Source: Shewanella halotolerans (lineage in GTDB: Bacteria > Pseudomonadota > Gammaproteobacteria > Enterobacterales > Shewanellaceae). Taken from it: a DNA stretch of 64,000 bases. Position numbers and translations under genes: made by a program. Within the stretch, counting starts at the first letter, position 1, and every line of letters starts with the position of its first letter. The stretch covers positions 3,224,001 to 3,288,000 of the forward strand of contig NZ_CP080417.1 in NCBI RefSeq assembly GCF_019457535.1. Reading direction: 5' to 3'. Below are positions 9,417 to 17,685 of this stretch, piece by piece. The notes beneath the pieces were generated by a model that did no database searches, had not been told where the DNA came from, and saw nothing but the letters and a program-made list of their open reading frames with translations.

Positions 9417-11078
9417 ATGCTTTGTCAGCTCAGCATCAATAACTTTGCCATTGTCCGCTTTTTAGAACTCGACTTTAAGTCTGGGATGACCAGCATCACA
9501 GGCGAAACCGGCGCGGGGAAGTCGATTGCCATCGATGCCTTAGGCTTATGCCTGGGCAATCGCGCCGATGCCAATACCGTCAGACCGGGCGCCAGCAAGG
9601 CCGAAGTCAGTGCCCGCTTCGCCCTCGACGATATCCCGCTGGCCAAACGTTGGTTAGAAGACAATGACCTTGAGCTAGACGACGAATGTATCCTGCGCCG
9701 CACCATAGGCAGCGACGGTCGCTCACGCGCCTACATCAACGGTAACCCTGTGCCCCTCAACCAGATGCGCGCCCTAGGCCAGCTGCTTATCGGCATTCAC
9801 GGCCAACATGCCCACCACGCCATGTTAAAGAGTGAGCATCAACTTACCCTGCTCGACAGCTATGCCAACCACAAGATGTTGCTCGAAGCCTGTAGCGCCA
9901 GCTACCAGCGCTTCAAGCTGATCCAAAAGGAGTTGAGCCAGCTACAGCAGTCGCAACATGAGCGCATCGCCCGCAAGCAGCTGCTGCAATATCAGGTCGA
10001 AGAGTTGGACGAATTCGCCCTGGGCGAAGAAGAGTTTGACGAGATAGAGGCCGAGCATAAGAAACTGGCCAACGGCACTGCCCTAATCCAGGCCTGCCAG
10101 CGCACCCTCTACCTGCTACAGGATAATGAAGAGGGCGCCATAGAATCGCTGCTCAACATGAGTCTGGATCAGGCCCAAGAGCTCGAAGGTTACGATCCCG
10201 AGCTTAAAGGGGTGGGTAACATGCTTAACGATGCCCTGATCCAGGTACAGGAGAGTAGCAGTGAGCTGCAACGCTACCTAGATAAACTGGAGCTGGACCC
10301 GGATCATTTTGCGGCCCTGGAGCAACGCCTGTCGAAGATCATGATGCTGGCACGTAAGCACCACGTAAACGCCAAAGATCTCTATCAGCATCACCAGACG
10401 CTGAGCCAGGAGCTGAGCGAGCTGGACTCGGATGAGGAGAAGCTCGATGAGATCGCCCAGCAACTCGAGAGCTGCCGCGAGAGCTTCATCGCCCACGCCC
10501 AGAAGCTCAGCCAGAGCCGCGAGCGTTACGCCAAGGAGCTGGACAAGCAGGTTACCCGCTCGATTCATGAGCTCAGCATGCCCAAGGGAAAGTTTATCAT
10601 CGACGTGCAGTTCAACCCCGAGATGATGTCACCCAACGGCTGCGATACTGTGGAGTTTCAGGTGACCACCAACCCGGGTCAGCCGCTGCAACCCATCGCC
10701 AAGGTAGCCTCGGGCGGCGAGCTGTCGCGTATCGGTCTGGGCATCCAGGTGATCACCGCCAAGAAGGTCGCCACCCCGACCCTCATCTTCGACGAGGTCG
10801 ACGTTGGGATCTCAGGCCCGACCGCCGCCGTGGTGGGCAAGATGCTGCGCGCTCTGGGCGAGTCCACCCAGGTGCTGTGTGTGACTCACCTGCCTCAGGT
10901 TGCTGGCAATGGTCATCAACATATGTTCGTCAACAAGCAGAGCAAGGCGGGACAAACCGAGACCTCCATGGTGCCGCTGGACAAGGGACAGCGTATCGAA
11001 GAGCTGGCGCGCCTGCTTGGTGGCGATGTCATCACCAACAACACCCTGGCCAACGCCAAGGAGTTACTACAGAGCTAA
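9417..11078 (+). CDS. recN: DNA repair protein RecN (SMC-like ATPase)
   Basis: The 553-residue protein has Walker A GETGAGKS at residues 29-36, a long central coiled coil broken by a short hinge, and the C-terminal signature SGGELSRIGLGIQ, Walker B TLIFDEVDVGISG and the TGPTAAVVGKML-type D-loop region. RecN binds ssDNA ends and holds DNA together during recombinational repair of double-strand breaks. It is one of the most strongly SOS-induced genes in E. coli; the two LexA boxes upstream show the same control here. The length equals that of E. coli RecN. It is monocistronic, with a terminator after the stop. Confidence 0.97.
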   Translation: MLCQLSINNFAIVRFLELDFKSGMTSITGETGAGKSIAIDALGLCLGNRADANTVRPGASKAEVSARFALDDIPLAKRWLEDNDLELDDECILRRTIGSDGRSRAYINGNPVPLNQMRALGQLLIGIHGQHAHHAMLKSEHQLTLLDSYANHKMLLEACSASYQRFKLIQKELSQLQQSQHERIARKQLLQYQVEELDEFALGEEEFDEIEAEHKKLANGTALIQACQRTLYLLQDNEEGAIESLLNMSLDQAQELEGYDPELKGVGNMLNDALIQVQESSSELQRYLDKLELDPDHFAALEQRLSKIMMLARKHHVNAKDLYQHHQTLSQELSELDSDEEKLDEIAQQLESCRESFIAHAQKLSQSRERYAKELDKQVTRSIHELSMPKGKFIIDVQFNPEMMSPNGCDTVEFQVTTNPGQPLQPIAKVASGGELSRIGLGIQVITAKKVATPTLIFDEVDVGISGPTAAVVGKMLRALGESTQVLCVTHLPQVAGNGHQHMFVNKQSKAGQTETSMVPLDKGQRIEELARLLGGDVITNNTLANAKELLQS

Positions 11079-11123
11079 GCCAGATAGATTAAAAAATTGG
11101 CGAGCATCAGGCAGGTTACAAGC

Positions 11124-11157
11124 AAAGCGCGGCAATATTTTAGCCGCGCTTTTCGTT
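11124..11157 (+). terminator. recN terminator
   Basis: A 10-bp stem (AAAGCGCGGC with GCCGCGCTTT) and a 9-base loop end in TTTTCGTTT, 45 bases after the recN stop. Confidence 0.75.
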
Positions 11158-11279
11158 TCATAAGCACCTCTGAGACGCGTCTATTGCGCATCTAATGTAG
11201 CGCTGTTGCACAGCTAAGAGACTCTGATAAACTGAGGCCTTTGCTGTCGACACTAAGTTAAAAGCCACAAGGATTTGAA

Positions 11280-12485
11280 ATGCGACACTTTTTTCGTGCC
11301 CTGAAATGGATTTTATTTACCCTGCTACTCATTCCCGTCGGCGGCTATCTCATCTTGCTGCTAATTAATCTGCAAGATAGCGCGCCATCAGCGCAGGCCA
11401 GCGCCTTTCTTGAGCAGGTGAATGCCGAAGAGACCGCCTTGAGTCAGCATCTTGAAAACAACCCCTATCTTTATGCCATGGGTTTCGATGCGCCGAAAGA
11501 TGATGACCCCATGGAGGTCGGACTTGAACGCTATCAAGCGCTCAAACAACTTGGTGTATTAGATAGGCCAAAAAAGACTGTCGACGAAAAATTCGAGCTT
11601 CCCGAATGGGCTATTTCCAACTGCCTCAAACAAGAAGGCTATCTCGATGAGTGTGCTCCCCTATTTGCCGAGCCAGAAACACTTAAGGCCACACTCGATG
11701 ACTATGCCTGGCTTATTGAGCGCTACCGCACCCTGCTCTCTCTCGGTCATTGGCAAGATGATACCCACTTTAATCCCTATCGCAGCATGGTGTCTTTTAA
11801 ACATCTCGCTGCTGCAAGGCAATTGTACCTTGTTAATGCTTATTTCAATGGAACGGATCCAGCCTCCCTCATAACCGCCATAGATGAAGATATGCTGTTC
11901 TGGCTGCAGGTAGCTAAACGGGTCAACATGCTTCCCAATAAAATAGTCGCAATCTCGGCGCTCAAGCAAAACATGAAACTGGGCGAGGTGCTCGTCAGTC
12001 AAAAGCAAACAGAGGATGAGGATACTCAAATACCTAGCCTCTGGCTGCAGTCCACCTCAGAAGAAGTGTTGTCACTAAAGCGGGTTAAACGTGGTGAGTG
12101 GCACTTCCTGATTAAGATTACACAATCTTTTGAAACGGGTGAAGATGCTAGCATCACCGCGAAGATCACCGAAGTCATCCTCTTGCCACTTTTCCAACAA
12201 CAAGACACAGCCAATCTCTACGCGGAAATCTTAACTGGCAAAGAAAGCAGCAAGCAATGCCCAGATAATCTCTCACTATCGGCCTTAATAACGTATGTCT
12301 ATAATCCTATAGGGAAAATTATTCTCTGCTCCAGTCCGCGCTCCTTTGAGGGTTACCAGGCCGCAGCAAATCAAGTGGAATCTCTGCGCGCCGAGCTTGT
12401 TACCCGCTTAACAGCTCCTGCCATCTCAGCAGGGATGGAGACAGAGACCAATGACGAAAAACCTAGGGAGAGCTCACCAGAATAA
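11280..12485 (+). CDS. Hypothetical membrane-anchored protein
   Basis: A 401-residue protein with a Shine-Dalgarno AAGGA eight bases before its ATG. Residues about 8-31 form one hydrophobic segment after a basic start (MRHFFRALKWILFTLL), so the rest is probably periplasmic, anchored by an uncleaved signal. The remainder is rich in Leu, Glu and Ala and mostly helical by eye, with Cys pairs (NCLKQEGYLDECAPLF; QCPDNL and LCSSPRS) that could form disulfides. The C-terminal end is acidic and polar. I recognise no domain. Codon use is slightly more AT-rich than recN. It stands alone, in its own transcription unit by spacing. Confidence 0.75.
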   Translation: MRHFFRALKWILFTLLLIPVGGYLILLLINLQDSAPSAQASAFLEQVNAEETALSQHLENNPYLYAMGFDAPKDDDPMEVGLERYQALKQLGVLDRPKKTVDEKFELPEWAISNCLKQEGYLDECAPLFAEPETLKATLDDYAWLIERYRTLLSLGHWQDDTHFNPYRSMVSFKHLAAARQLYLVNAYFNGTDPASLITAIDEDMLFWLQVAKRVNMLPNKIVAISALKQNMKLGEVLVSQKQTEDEDTQIPSLWLQSTSEEVLSLKRVKRGEWHFLIKITQSFETGEDASITAKITEVILLPLFQQQDTANLYAEILTGKESSKQCPDNLSLSALITYVYNPIGKIILCSSPRSFEGYQAAANQVESLRAELVTRLTAPAISAGMETETNDEKPRESSPE

Positions 12486-12519
12486 CGAGCCTACAGTTTA
12501 TTTTTCCTTCATACAGCGG

Positions 12520-12543
12520 ATCCCCTGACCAGCGTCAGGGGAT
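12520..12543. other. Hairpin between convergent genes
   Basis: A perfect 10-bp stem (ATCCCCTGAC with GTCAGGGGAT, loop CAGC) lies between the plus-strand hypothetical gene and the minus-strand GFA gene. No T run follows on either strand, so it is a poor intrinsic terminator; it may be a processing or pausing hairpin. Confidence 0.5.
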
Positions 12544-12575
12544 ATTAAATGCCAAAAATTTTTTGCTTTAAAATG

Positions 12576-13013
12576 TTATTCCGGTAGACGATCGAAACCG
12601 GGCACAGATTGGAGTTCTTCCCCCCAATTCGCCCGCTCTGCCATAAACAGCTTTGCCGTCGGCGTAATGGGCACCTCGACATCCAGACAGCCTGCAGGCA
12701 CCACGACCAGATTTAACGCCTCCAGCCGATAAGGCATAGGCGAGCCGCACACCTTGCAGAAGCAGCGCCTATGACGACTGTTCGGCACCTTAAAGGTTTG
12801 CAGCAACGCCTCGCCACGCCGCAAGACAAGGGCTAAATGATTGGAAAACAGGTTGGCCCCATGCAGCGAACCGGTGCCCTTTTGACAACGGTTACAATGA
12901 CACAAATAGAAAGCATCGAAACGACCCACTAAGCTAAAAGCTACGCCGCCACAAAGACAGCTGCCACTATACTCAACGTCCGACCTGTTTTGATTAGGGC
13001 TCTTATCATCCAT
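12576..13013 (-). CDS. GFA/CENP-V family zinc-binding protein
   Basis: The start at 13013 (protein begins MDDKSPNQNRSD) is preferred because AGGAG lies upstream; an in-frame ATG at 13040 lacks one. The 145 residues carry the GFA fold: GSCLCGGVAFSL, then CHCNRCQKGTGS, then FCKVCGSPMP, which together give two zinc sites. Founding members were named for glutathione-dependent formaldehyde activation, but most relatives have no proven enzyme activity, so the role here is open. It is a single gene, convergent with the upstream hypothetical and following the pgpA terminator. Confidence 0.85.
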   Translation of the reverse strand: MDDKSPNQNRSDVEYSGSCLCGGVAFSLVGRFDAFYLCHCNRCQKGTGSLHGANLFSNHLALVLRRGEALLQTFKVPNSRHRRCFCKVCGSPMPYRLEALNLVVVPAGCLDVEVPITPTAKLFMAERANWGEELQSVPGFDRLPE

Positions 13014-13108
13014 AACCTGTCTCCTCTTGCCTGAAAGCAACTAAAAGTTAAAACTGAGCATGCAGTCAGCGCAGCAACAAATCAAATTTTTGCTGGTGTG
13101 CTAAAAGC

Positions 13109-13152
13109 AAAAATCCCGACTGTCTGGGCACTATGGCCTTCGACACTCGGGA
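13109..13152 (-). terminator. Terminator after pgpA
   Basis: On the minus strand TCCCGA-x-TGTC pairs with GACA-x-TCGGGA (one mismatch, 17-base loop), followed by five T. It closes the thiL-pgpA unit. Confidence 0.65.
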
Positions 13153-13155
13153 CTC

Positions 13156-13199
13156 AATTTGAACTAAATTTGAACTTAACTTGAACTCAATTTGAACTT
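13156..13199. repeat. 11-bp tandem repeat, 4 copies, after pgpA
   Basis: Four units of the form AATTTGAACTT (variants in units 1 and 3) run 13156-13199, between the pgpA stop and its terminator. The TGA in each unit falls in a different plus-strand frame because the period is 11. Confidence 0.8.
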
Positions 13200-13223
13200 A
13201 GTGACAATTGGACAAGCCAATCG

Positions 13224-13718
13224 CTATCCTACCAAATAGACAATTCCCTGCAGGCACAAAAACGCAAACACGCCGGCGAGCACGTCATCTATCATGATGC
13301 CGATACCGCCATGGACCTTGGCGTCCAGCACCTTGATAGGCCAAGGCTTGAGGATATCGAAGAAGCGAAATAATCCGAAGCCAACCATCACCCAGAGCCA
13401 ACCCGCTGGTGCGGCAATAAGGGTAATAAGCAGACCCGCCACCTCATCCCAGACGATGGCGCCATGGTCGTGCACTCCCATATCCTTAGAGGCCTTGTCG
13501 CAGATATAGAAACCGGCAAGCACGCTAAGGAGCGTCAGCCCCAGATACCAGCCCAGGGGCAACCCGGCCATGAGTAGATAAAGCGGAATTGCCGCCAGGG
13601 TGCCGAAGGTGCCAGGCGCCTTAGCGGCGAGGCCTGAGCCGAAGCCCAGGGCCAGAAAATGAACAGGGTTTGCCAGTGAAAGCTTTTTAAGAACCGGATC
13701 GGTCGACCATAACTGCAT
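13224..13718 (-). CDS. pgpA: Phosphatidylglycerophosphatase A
   Basis: The 164-residue protein carries the PgpA signature: FGSGLAAKAPGTFGTLAAIP near residue 27, DKASKDMGVHDHGAIVWDE with conserved acidic residues that bind Mg2+, and a C-terminal GGIGIMIDDVLAG. Four membrane segments are visible. It dephosphorylates phosphatidylglycerophosphate to phosphatidylglycerol in the inner membrane. Its start lies two bases after the thiL stop, so the two are translated from one message, as in most gammaproteobacteria. Confidence 0.95.
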   Translation of the reverse strand: MQLWSTDPVLKKLSLANPVHFLALGFGSGLAAKAPGTFGTLAAIPLYLLMAGLPLGWYLGLTLLSVLAGFYICDKASKDMGVHDHGAIVWDEVAGLLITLIAAPAGWLWVMVGFGLFRFFDILKPWPIKVLDAKVHGGIGIMIDDVLAGVFAFLCLQGIVYLVG

Positions 13719-13720
13719 GT

Positions 13721-14692
13721 TTAAAAGTGCTCGAAACCAAATTGAGACGGTGTGTAGGGCTCGCCATCCTTGATGAGGCGCAGCTTATCACCGGTGGCGA
13801 TCTGGCCAACCTGTGTAAAGCTCACGCCGGCGTGGGCCAGGGCCGTCTCCAGCGCGCCGCGCTGGGCCTCGGGGACGGTAAACAGCAGCTCGTAGTCCTC
13901 ACCACCCGTTAGGGCATAACCCAGCGCCTCGGTCTCAGCTAAAGATTCACGCATCTGGGCCGACAGGGGCAGACGATCCACATCCACCACGGCGCCGACC
14001 GCCGAGCGCTTGAGGATATGACCGATATCCGAGACAAAACCATCGGAGAGATCGATGGCGCTCGATGCCAATCCTCTAAGCGACTGACCCGCAAGTACTC
14101 TTGGCGTGGGGAAATAGTGGCGTTGAATAAAATACTCCCTCGCCTCCCCGTCGATATTGAGCTTATCGCCCAAAATCGCCAACCCCACGGCCGAATCGCC
14201 GAGGGAGCCGGTCACATAGATCCAGTCGCCATTCTTGGCGCCGCCCCTCGTATGAGCCTTGCCCTCTGGCACCTGACCATTGATGGTGATAGTGATCGAC
14301 TTGGGGCCGCGGGTAGTATCGCCGCCCACCAGGGCAACGCCGTAGTACTGCGCTGCCTCATTCAGCCCCAGGCTAAACTCCTCCAGCCAGGTATCGTCCA
14401 CCTCGGGCAGAGTGAGTGCAAGTGTCATCCAGGCAGGCTCTGCGCCCATGGCGGCGAGATCCGACAGGTTAACCGCCAGCGCCTTGTAACCCAAGGCCTT
14501 GGCGGGCATGTTGGCGTAAAAGTGTACATTTTCAACCAGGGTGTCGCAGGAGATAGCTATCACCTTGTTCTCGGCGGGCTGGACCAGGGCGCAGTCGTCG
14601 CCGATCCCCAGGTGCACATCGCGGCGGGTCTGGCCAAGGTTAGCAAAGAAATGATCGATTAATTTAAACTCTTTCACAGTCTTAAGAACCAT
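13721..14692 (-). CDS. thiL: Thiamine-monophosphate kinase
   Basis: The 323-residue protein has the ThiL N-terminal motif HLGIGDDCALV, the GGDTTRGP metal-binding loop, YVTGSLGDSAVGL and the late DLSDGFVSDIGHI and ALTGGEDYELLF motifs of the AIRS/PurM-type fold. It phosphorylates thiamine monophosphate to the active cofactor thiamine diphosphate using ATP. The start could be the GTG five codons downstream (MKEFKLIDHFF), which matches related proteins better; neither has a strong ribosome site. No TPP riboswitch was seen upstream. A terminator separates it from nusB. Confidence 0.95.
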   Translation of the reverse strand: MVLKTVKEFKLIDHFFANLGQTRRDVHLGIGDDCALVQPAENKVIAISCDTLVENVHFYANMPAKALGYKALAVNLSDLAAMGAEPAWMTLALTLPEVDDTWLEEFSLGLNEAAQYYGVALVGGDTTRGPKSITITINGQVPEGKAHTRGGAKNGDWIYVTGSLGDSAVGLAILGDKLNIDGEAREYFIQRHYFPTPRVLAGQSLRGLASSAIDLSDGFVSDIGHILKRSAVGAVVDVDRLPLSAQMRESLAETEALGYALTGGEDYELLFTVPEAQRGALETALAHAGVSFTQVGQIATGDKLRLIKDGEPYTPSQFGFEHF

Positions 14693-14774
14693 AGTAAGGG
14701 TTAATCAGCTAGCACACTTTTAAGCGAAGACAACATCGAGCGAACGAAGGCGACGTCGAGGTTAAACCTGAATA

Positions 14775-14801
14775 TAAAAAACGGCATCCTGGGACGCCGT
14801 T
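14775..14801 (-). terminator. Terminator between nusB and thiL
   Basis: On the minus strand a 10-bp stem (AACGGCGTCC with GGATGCCGTT, one G-U pair) with a 2-base loop runs into six T, eight bases after the nusB stop. It would end or attenuate the rib-nusB message before thiL-pgpA. Confidence 0.78.
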
Positions 14802-14808
14802 AATTGTA

Positions 14809-15213
14809 TCACTTTTTAGCGACTATCTTGTCGAGAATGCCGTTGACGAACTTGTGACCATCTTCAGCGCCGAAGGCCTTGGCCAGCTCGATAGCCTCGT
14901 TGATGGCTACCTTGTAAGGCACATCCTTACGGAAGGTCAGCTCGTAGGTCGCGATGCGCAGCACCGCCTTCTCGATAGGCGAAACCTCATCGAACGGGCG
15001 CTCGAGGTGAGGCATAATCAACTCATCCAACTGAGCCGACTTGGTCGTGGTGCCTGATAGCAATTCACGGAAATAGCTAACGTCGACGCCATCGATCTTC
15101 TGCTCGGTGAGAAATTCATGCTCCACGTCGGCAACATTATTGCCGCTTAACTGCCATGAATAGATAGCTTGTACCGCTAGACGACGGGCTTTACGGCGCT
15201 CTGAAGGTTTCAT
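14809..15213 (-). CDS. nusB: Transcription antitermination factor NusB
   Basis: The 134-residue all-helical protein begins MKPSERRKARRLAVQAIYSWQLS, the arginine-rich N terminus that binds BoxA RNA, and ends with the family pattern YKVAINEAIELAKAFG followed by FVNGILDKI. With NusE it loads onto BoxA in rRNA leaders to prevent premature termination. It follows ribH by 14 bp, the conserved ribH-nusB pairing. Confidence 0.97.
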   Translation of the reverse strand: MKPSERRKARRLAVQAIYSWQLSGNNVADVEHEFLTEQKIDGVDVSYFRELLSGTTTKSAQLDELIMPHLERPFDEVSPIEKAVLRIATYELTFRKDVPYKVAINEAIELAKAFGAEDGHKFVNGILDKIVAKK

Positions 15214-15227
15214 CTTGGTTCCTAATC

Positions 15228-15704
15228 TTACAACTGCTGTTCTAGTTCTTGCAGAACATTGACCATCTCTAGCAGACCAAGTGCCGCTTCGCCGCCCTTG
15301 TTACCCGCCTTAGTACCAGAACGCTCGATAGCTTGTTCAATGGTATCTGTGGTCAATACACCGAATGACACAGGAAGGTCGAACTCAAGCGCTATTTGAG
15401 CCAGCCCCTTGTTACACTCGCCTGCAACAAAATCAAAGTGTGGCGTACCACCACGGATCACGGCGCCCAGCGCTATGATGCCGTCAAATTTACCACTTGC
15501 CGCCACACGACGGGCTGCCAGTGGCAGCTCTACGGCACCCGGTACGCGGACAACGGTAATGTTGTCGTCGGCGACCTGACCGAAGCGCTTCAATGTATCC
15601 ACCGCGCCTTCTAGCAGGCTTTCAACCACGAAGCTGTTAAAACGTGAAACCACTATGGCCACTTTGGCGTTTTTCGACTCGATATTACCTTGAACTACGT
15701 TCAT
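15228..15704 (-). CDS. ribH: 6,7-dimethyl-8-ribityllumazine synthase
   Basis: The 158 residues match lumazine synthase. Phosphate and substrate-site motifs are VSRFNSFVVESLLEGA, VRVPGAVELPLAARR, ALGAVIRGGTPHFDFVA with the catalytic His, and FGVLTTDTIEQAIERSGTKAGNKG. It condenses the pyrimidinedione intermediate with 3,4-dihydroxy-2-butanone 4-phosphate. It sits between ribBX and nusB in the rib block. Confidence 0.97.
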   Translation of the reverse strand: MNVVQGNIESKNAKVAIVVSRFNSFVVESLLEGAVDTLKRFGQVADDNITVVRVPGAVELPLAARRVAASGKFDGIIALGAVIRGGTPHFDFVAGECNKGLAQIALEFDLPVSFGVLTTDTIEQAIERSGTKAGNKGGEAALGLLEMVNVLQELEQQL

Positions 15705-15827
15705 TTATCTTACCTAAATTAGCTTAACAAACCCGGCACGGGAAAAAAGAGGCGGTATGATACCACAGCCCACCGCGTTGATCCCCATGCAATTTAACTC
15801 AATTCGATGAATTACAAGCAGACTAGC

Positions 15828-16931
15828 TTATTCTGCAATGTATTCAGTCACTTCTAAACCGAAACCCGACAGCGAATGGTAACGTTTAGGCGAGCTGAGC
15901 AGACGCATGCTGGTCACGCCCACATCGGCCAGGATCTGCGAGCCCACGCCGACTTGACGTGAGGTGCCTTGCCACTGTGCCGGTGCGCCGACTTCGCCCT
16001 TGTCTTCCGCCTCGAAGGCCTTGACCTTGGCCACCAACTCTTCGTTGCTCTGCTGATGACCCAGCACCACCAAGACGCCGCCTTCATCGGCGATACGCGC
16101 CATGGCTTTTTCCAGCGGCCAGCTGCGCTTCTCATCGCGCTCTGAGTGCAGCAGGTCATTGAAGGTGTTTTGCAGATGCACGCGTACCAGAGCGTTAGGC
16201 TGAACTTCACCCTTCACCAGCACATAATGCAATTGGTTATCTATGGTGTCGCGGTAGGTGATCATGTCGAACTCGCCGAAACGGGTCGGCAGCTTGCACT
16301 TGGCCTCGCGCACCACGGTCGTTTCCTTGGTGTTACGGTATTCGATGAGATCGGCGATGGTGCCTATCTTAAGGCCATGCTTCTCGGCAAACACCTCAAG
16401 ATCTGGACGACGCGCCATGGTGCCATCTTCGTTGAGGATCTCAACAATCACCGCCGACGGCTCATGGCCAGCCAGACGGGCCAGGTCGCAACCCGCCTCG
16501 GTATGACCGGCGCGGATCAGCACCCCGCCCTCTTGGGCCATCAGTGGGAAGATATGGCCTGGCTGTACGATGTCCGACGGCTTAGCGTCACGGGCCACGG
16601 CGGCCTGCACGGTAACGGCTCTGTCATAGGCAGAGATACCTGTGGTCACCCCTTCGGCCGCCTCGATAGACACGGTAAAGTTGGTAGAGAACTGAGCATT
16701 GTTGTTGCTCACCATCAGCGGCAGGTTGAGCTGCTCGCAGCGCGCCTTGGTCATGGTCTGACAGATGAGACCACGGCCATAGGTGGCCATGAAGTTGATT
16801 GCCTCGGGCGTCACCAGGTTAGCGGCCATGATCAGGTCGCCTTCATTCTCTCTGTCTTCGTCATCCATCAAGATAACCATCTTACCCAGACGGATATCTT
16901 CGATAATCGCTTCTATACTGTGTAGTGCCAT
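15828..16931 (-). CDS. ribBX: RibBX: 3,4-dihydroxy-2-butanone-4-phosphate synthase fused to a degenerate GTP cyclohydrolase II-like domain
   Basis: The first ~200 of 367 residues are an intact RibB: the acidic metal site DDEDRENEGDLIMAA at 23-37 and the HTEAGCDLARLAG motif. It converts ribulose 5-phosphate to 3,4-dihydroxy-2-butanone 4-phosphate plus formate. The C-terminal half has the GCH II fold outline (LPTRFGEFDMITY, ALVRVHLQNTF, GVTSMRLLSSPKRY). However, the stretch that normally supplies three zinc-binding Cys reads VRVHLQNTFNDLLHSERDEK and contains no Cys at all. GTP cyclohydrolase II activity should therefore be lost. This RibB-X architecture has been described in Shewanella and other Proteobacteria. 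A genuine ribA is expected elsewhere in the genome. No FMN riboswitch was seen in the 82 bp upstream. Confidence 0.93.
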   Translation of the reverse strand: MALHSIEAIIEDIRLGKMVILMDDEDRENEGDLIMAANLVTPEAINFMATYGRGLICQTMTKARCEQLNLPLMVSNNNAQFSTNFTVSIEAAEGVTTGISAYDRAVTVQAAVARDAKPSDIVQPGHIFPLMAQEGGVLIRAGHTEAGCDLARLAGHEPSAVIVEILNEDGTMARRPDLEVFAEKHGLKIGTIADLIEYRNTKETTVVREAKCKLPTRFGEFDMITYRDTIDNQLHYVLVKGEVQPNALVRVHLQNTFNDLLHSERDEKRSWPLEKAMARIADEGGVLVVLGHQQSNEELVAKVKAFEAEDKGEVGAPAQWQGTSRQVGVGSQILADVGVTSMRLLSSPKRYHSLSGFGLEVTEYIAE

Positions 16932-17013
16932 TGTTAGACCTTGATTTATTAGACCTTAAAATATTCTTATAGTAAGAGTTATTTAATCTGCTATTGGCTG
17001 GGATTGCCAGCGT

Positions 17014-17679
17014 CTATCTTAAAAAGCCGGAGCGAGCTAACAGATCCATGGTGACCTCTGAGCCTTTGGCTGGATTTTCCTCTGCCGCCTGAAAACTCAG
17101 TAGGCGCTCCAGGTGCCGGGCGATGAGATCCACCTCGATATTGACCCTGTCGCCCGCCTTAAGATCGATAAGCGTAGTTTCGCTGGCGGTATGAGGCACT
17201 ATGGTCAGACGAAAACGCTCGCCATCCACCTCGTTTACCGTCAGGCTGACACCATCTATGGTGATAGAGCCTTTGTGGGCGATATAGCGCGCCAGCCCCT
17301 TGGGCGGCGTCAGCCAAAATTCGATCGCCTTGCCGCGATACTGTCTGTCATCCACGCTGGCCACACCGTCGACGTGACCGCTCACCATATGACCGCCGAG
17401 GCGGGTCGTGGGCGTCACCGCCTTTTCCAGATTGACCTTCTGTCCCACCTGATAATGGGCAAAGCCGGTAAGGGCCACGGTTTCGGCTGAGATATCGGCC
17501 ACATAGCCATCGGCCATCTGCTCCACCACGGTCAGACACACGCCATTGGTGGCGATACTGTCACCGAATTTGACGTCACTTAAGTCCAGCTTGCCGCTAG
17601 CCACCGTCAGGCGAATATCATCGCCGCGACGCTCAATTTTTCTCAGGCTGCCAACAGCCTCGATGATCCCAGTAAACAT
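17014..17679 (-). CDS. ribE: Riboflavin synthase alpha subunit
   Basis: The 221-residue protein shows two lumazine-binding barrels. The first begins MFTGIIEAVGSLRKIERRGD and contains SIATNGVCLTV; the second begins GGHMVSGHVDGVAS and contains GSITIDGVSLTVNEV. The enzyme dismutates two ribityllumazines to riboflavin. It starts six bases after the ribD stop. Some annotations call this gene ribC. Confidence 0.95.
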   Translation of the reverse strand: MFTGIIEAVGSLRKIERRGDDIRLTVASGKLDLSDVKFGDSIATNGVCLTVVEQMADGYVADISAETVALTGFAHYQVGQKVNLEKAVTPTTRLGGHMVSGHVDGVASVDDRQYRGKAIEFWLTPPKGLARYIAHKGSITIDGVSLTVNEVDGERFRLTIVPHTASETTLIDLKAGDRVNIEVDLIARHLERLLSFQAAEENPAKGSEVTMDLLARSGFLR

Positions 17680-17685
17680 GACTAA

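Noticed and set aside
12520..12543. Perfect hairpin as an intrinsic terminator
   Set aside because: Stem is good but no T run follows on either strand; recorded as a hairpin only.
16932..17013. FMN riboswitch upstream of ribBX
   Set aside because: Only 82 bp of AT-rich sequence with no RFN-type conserved blocks or terminator hairpin.
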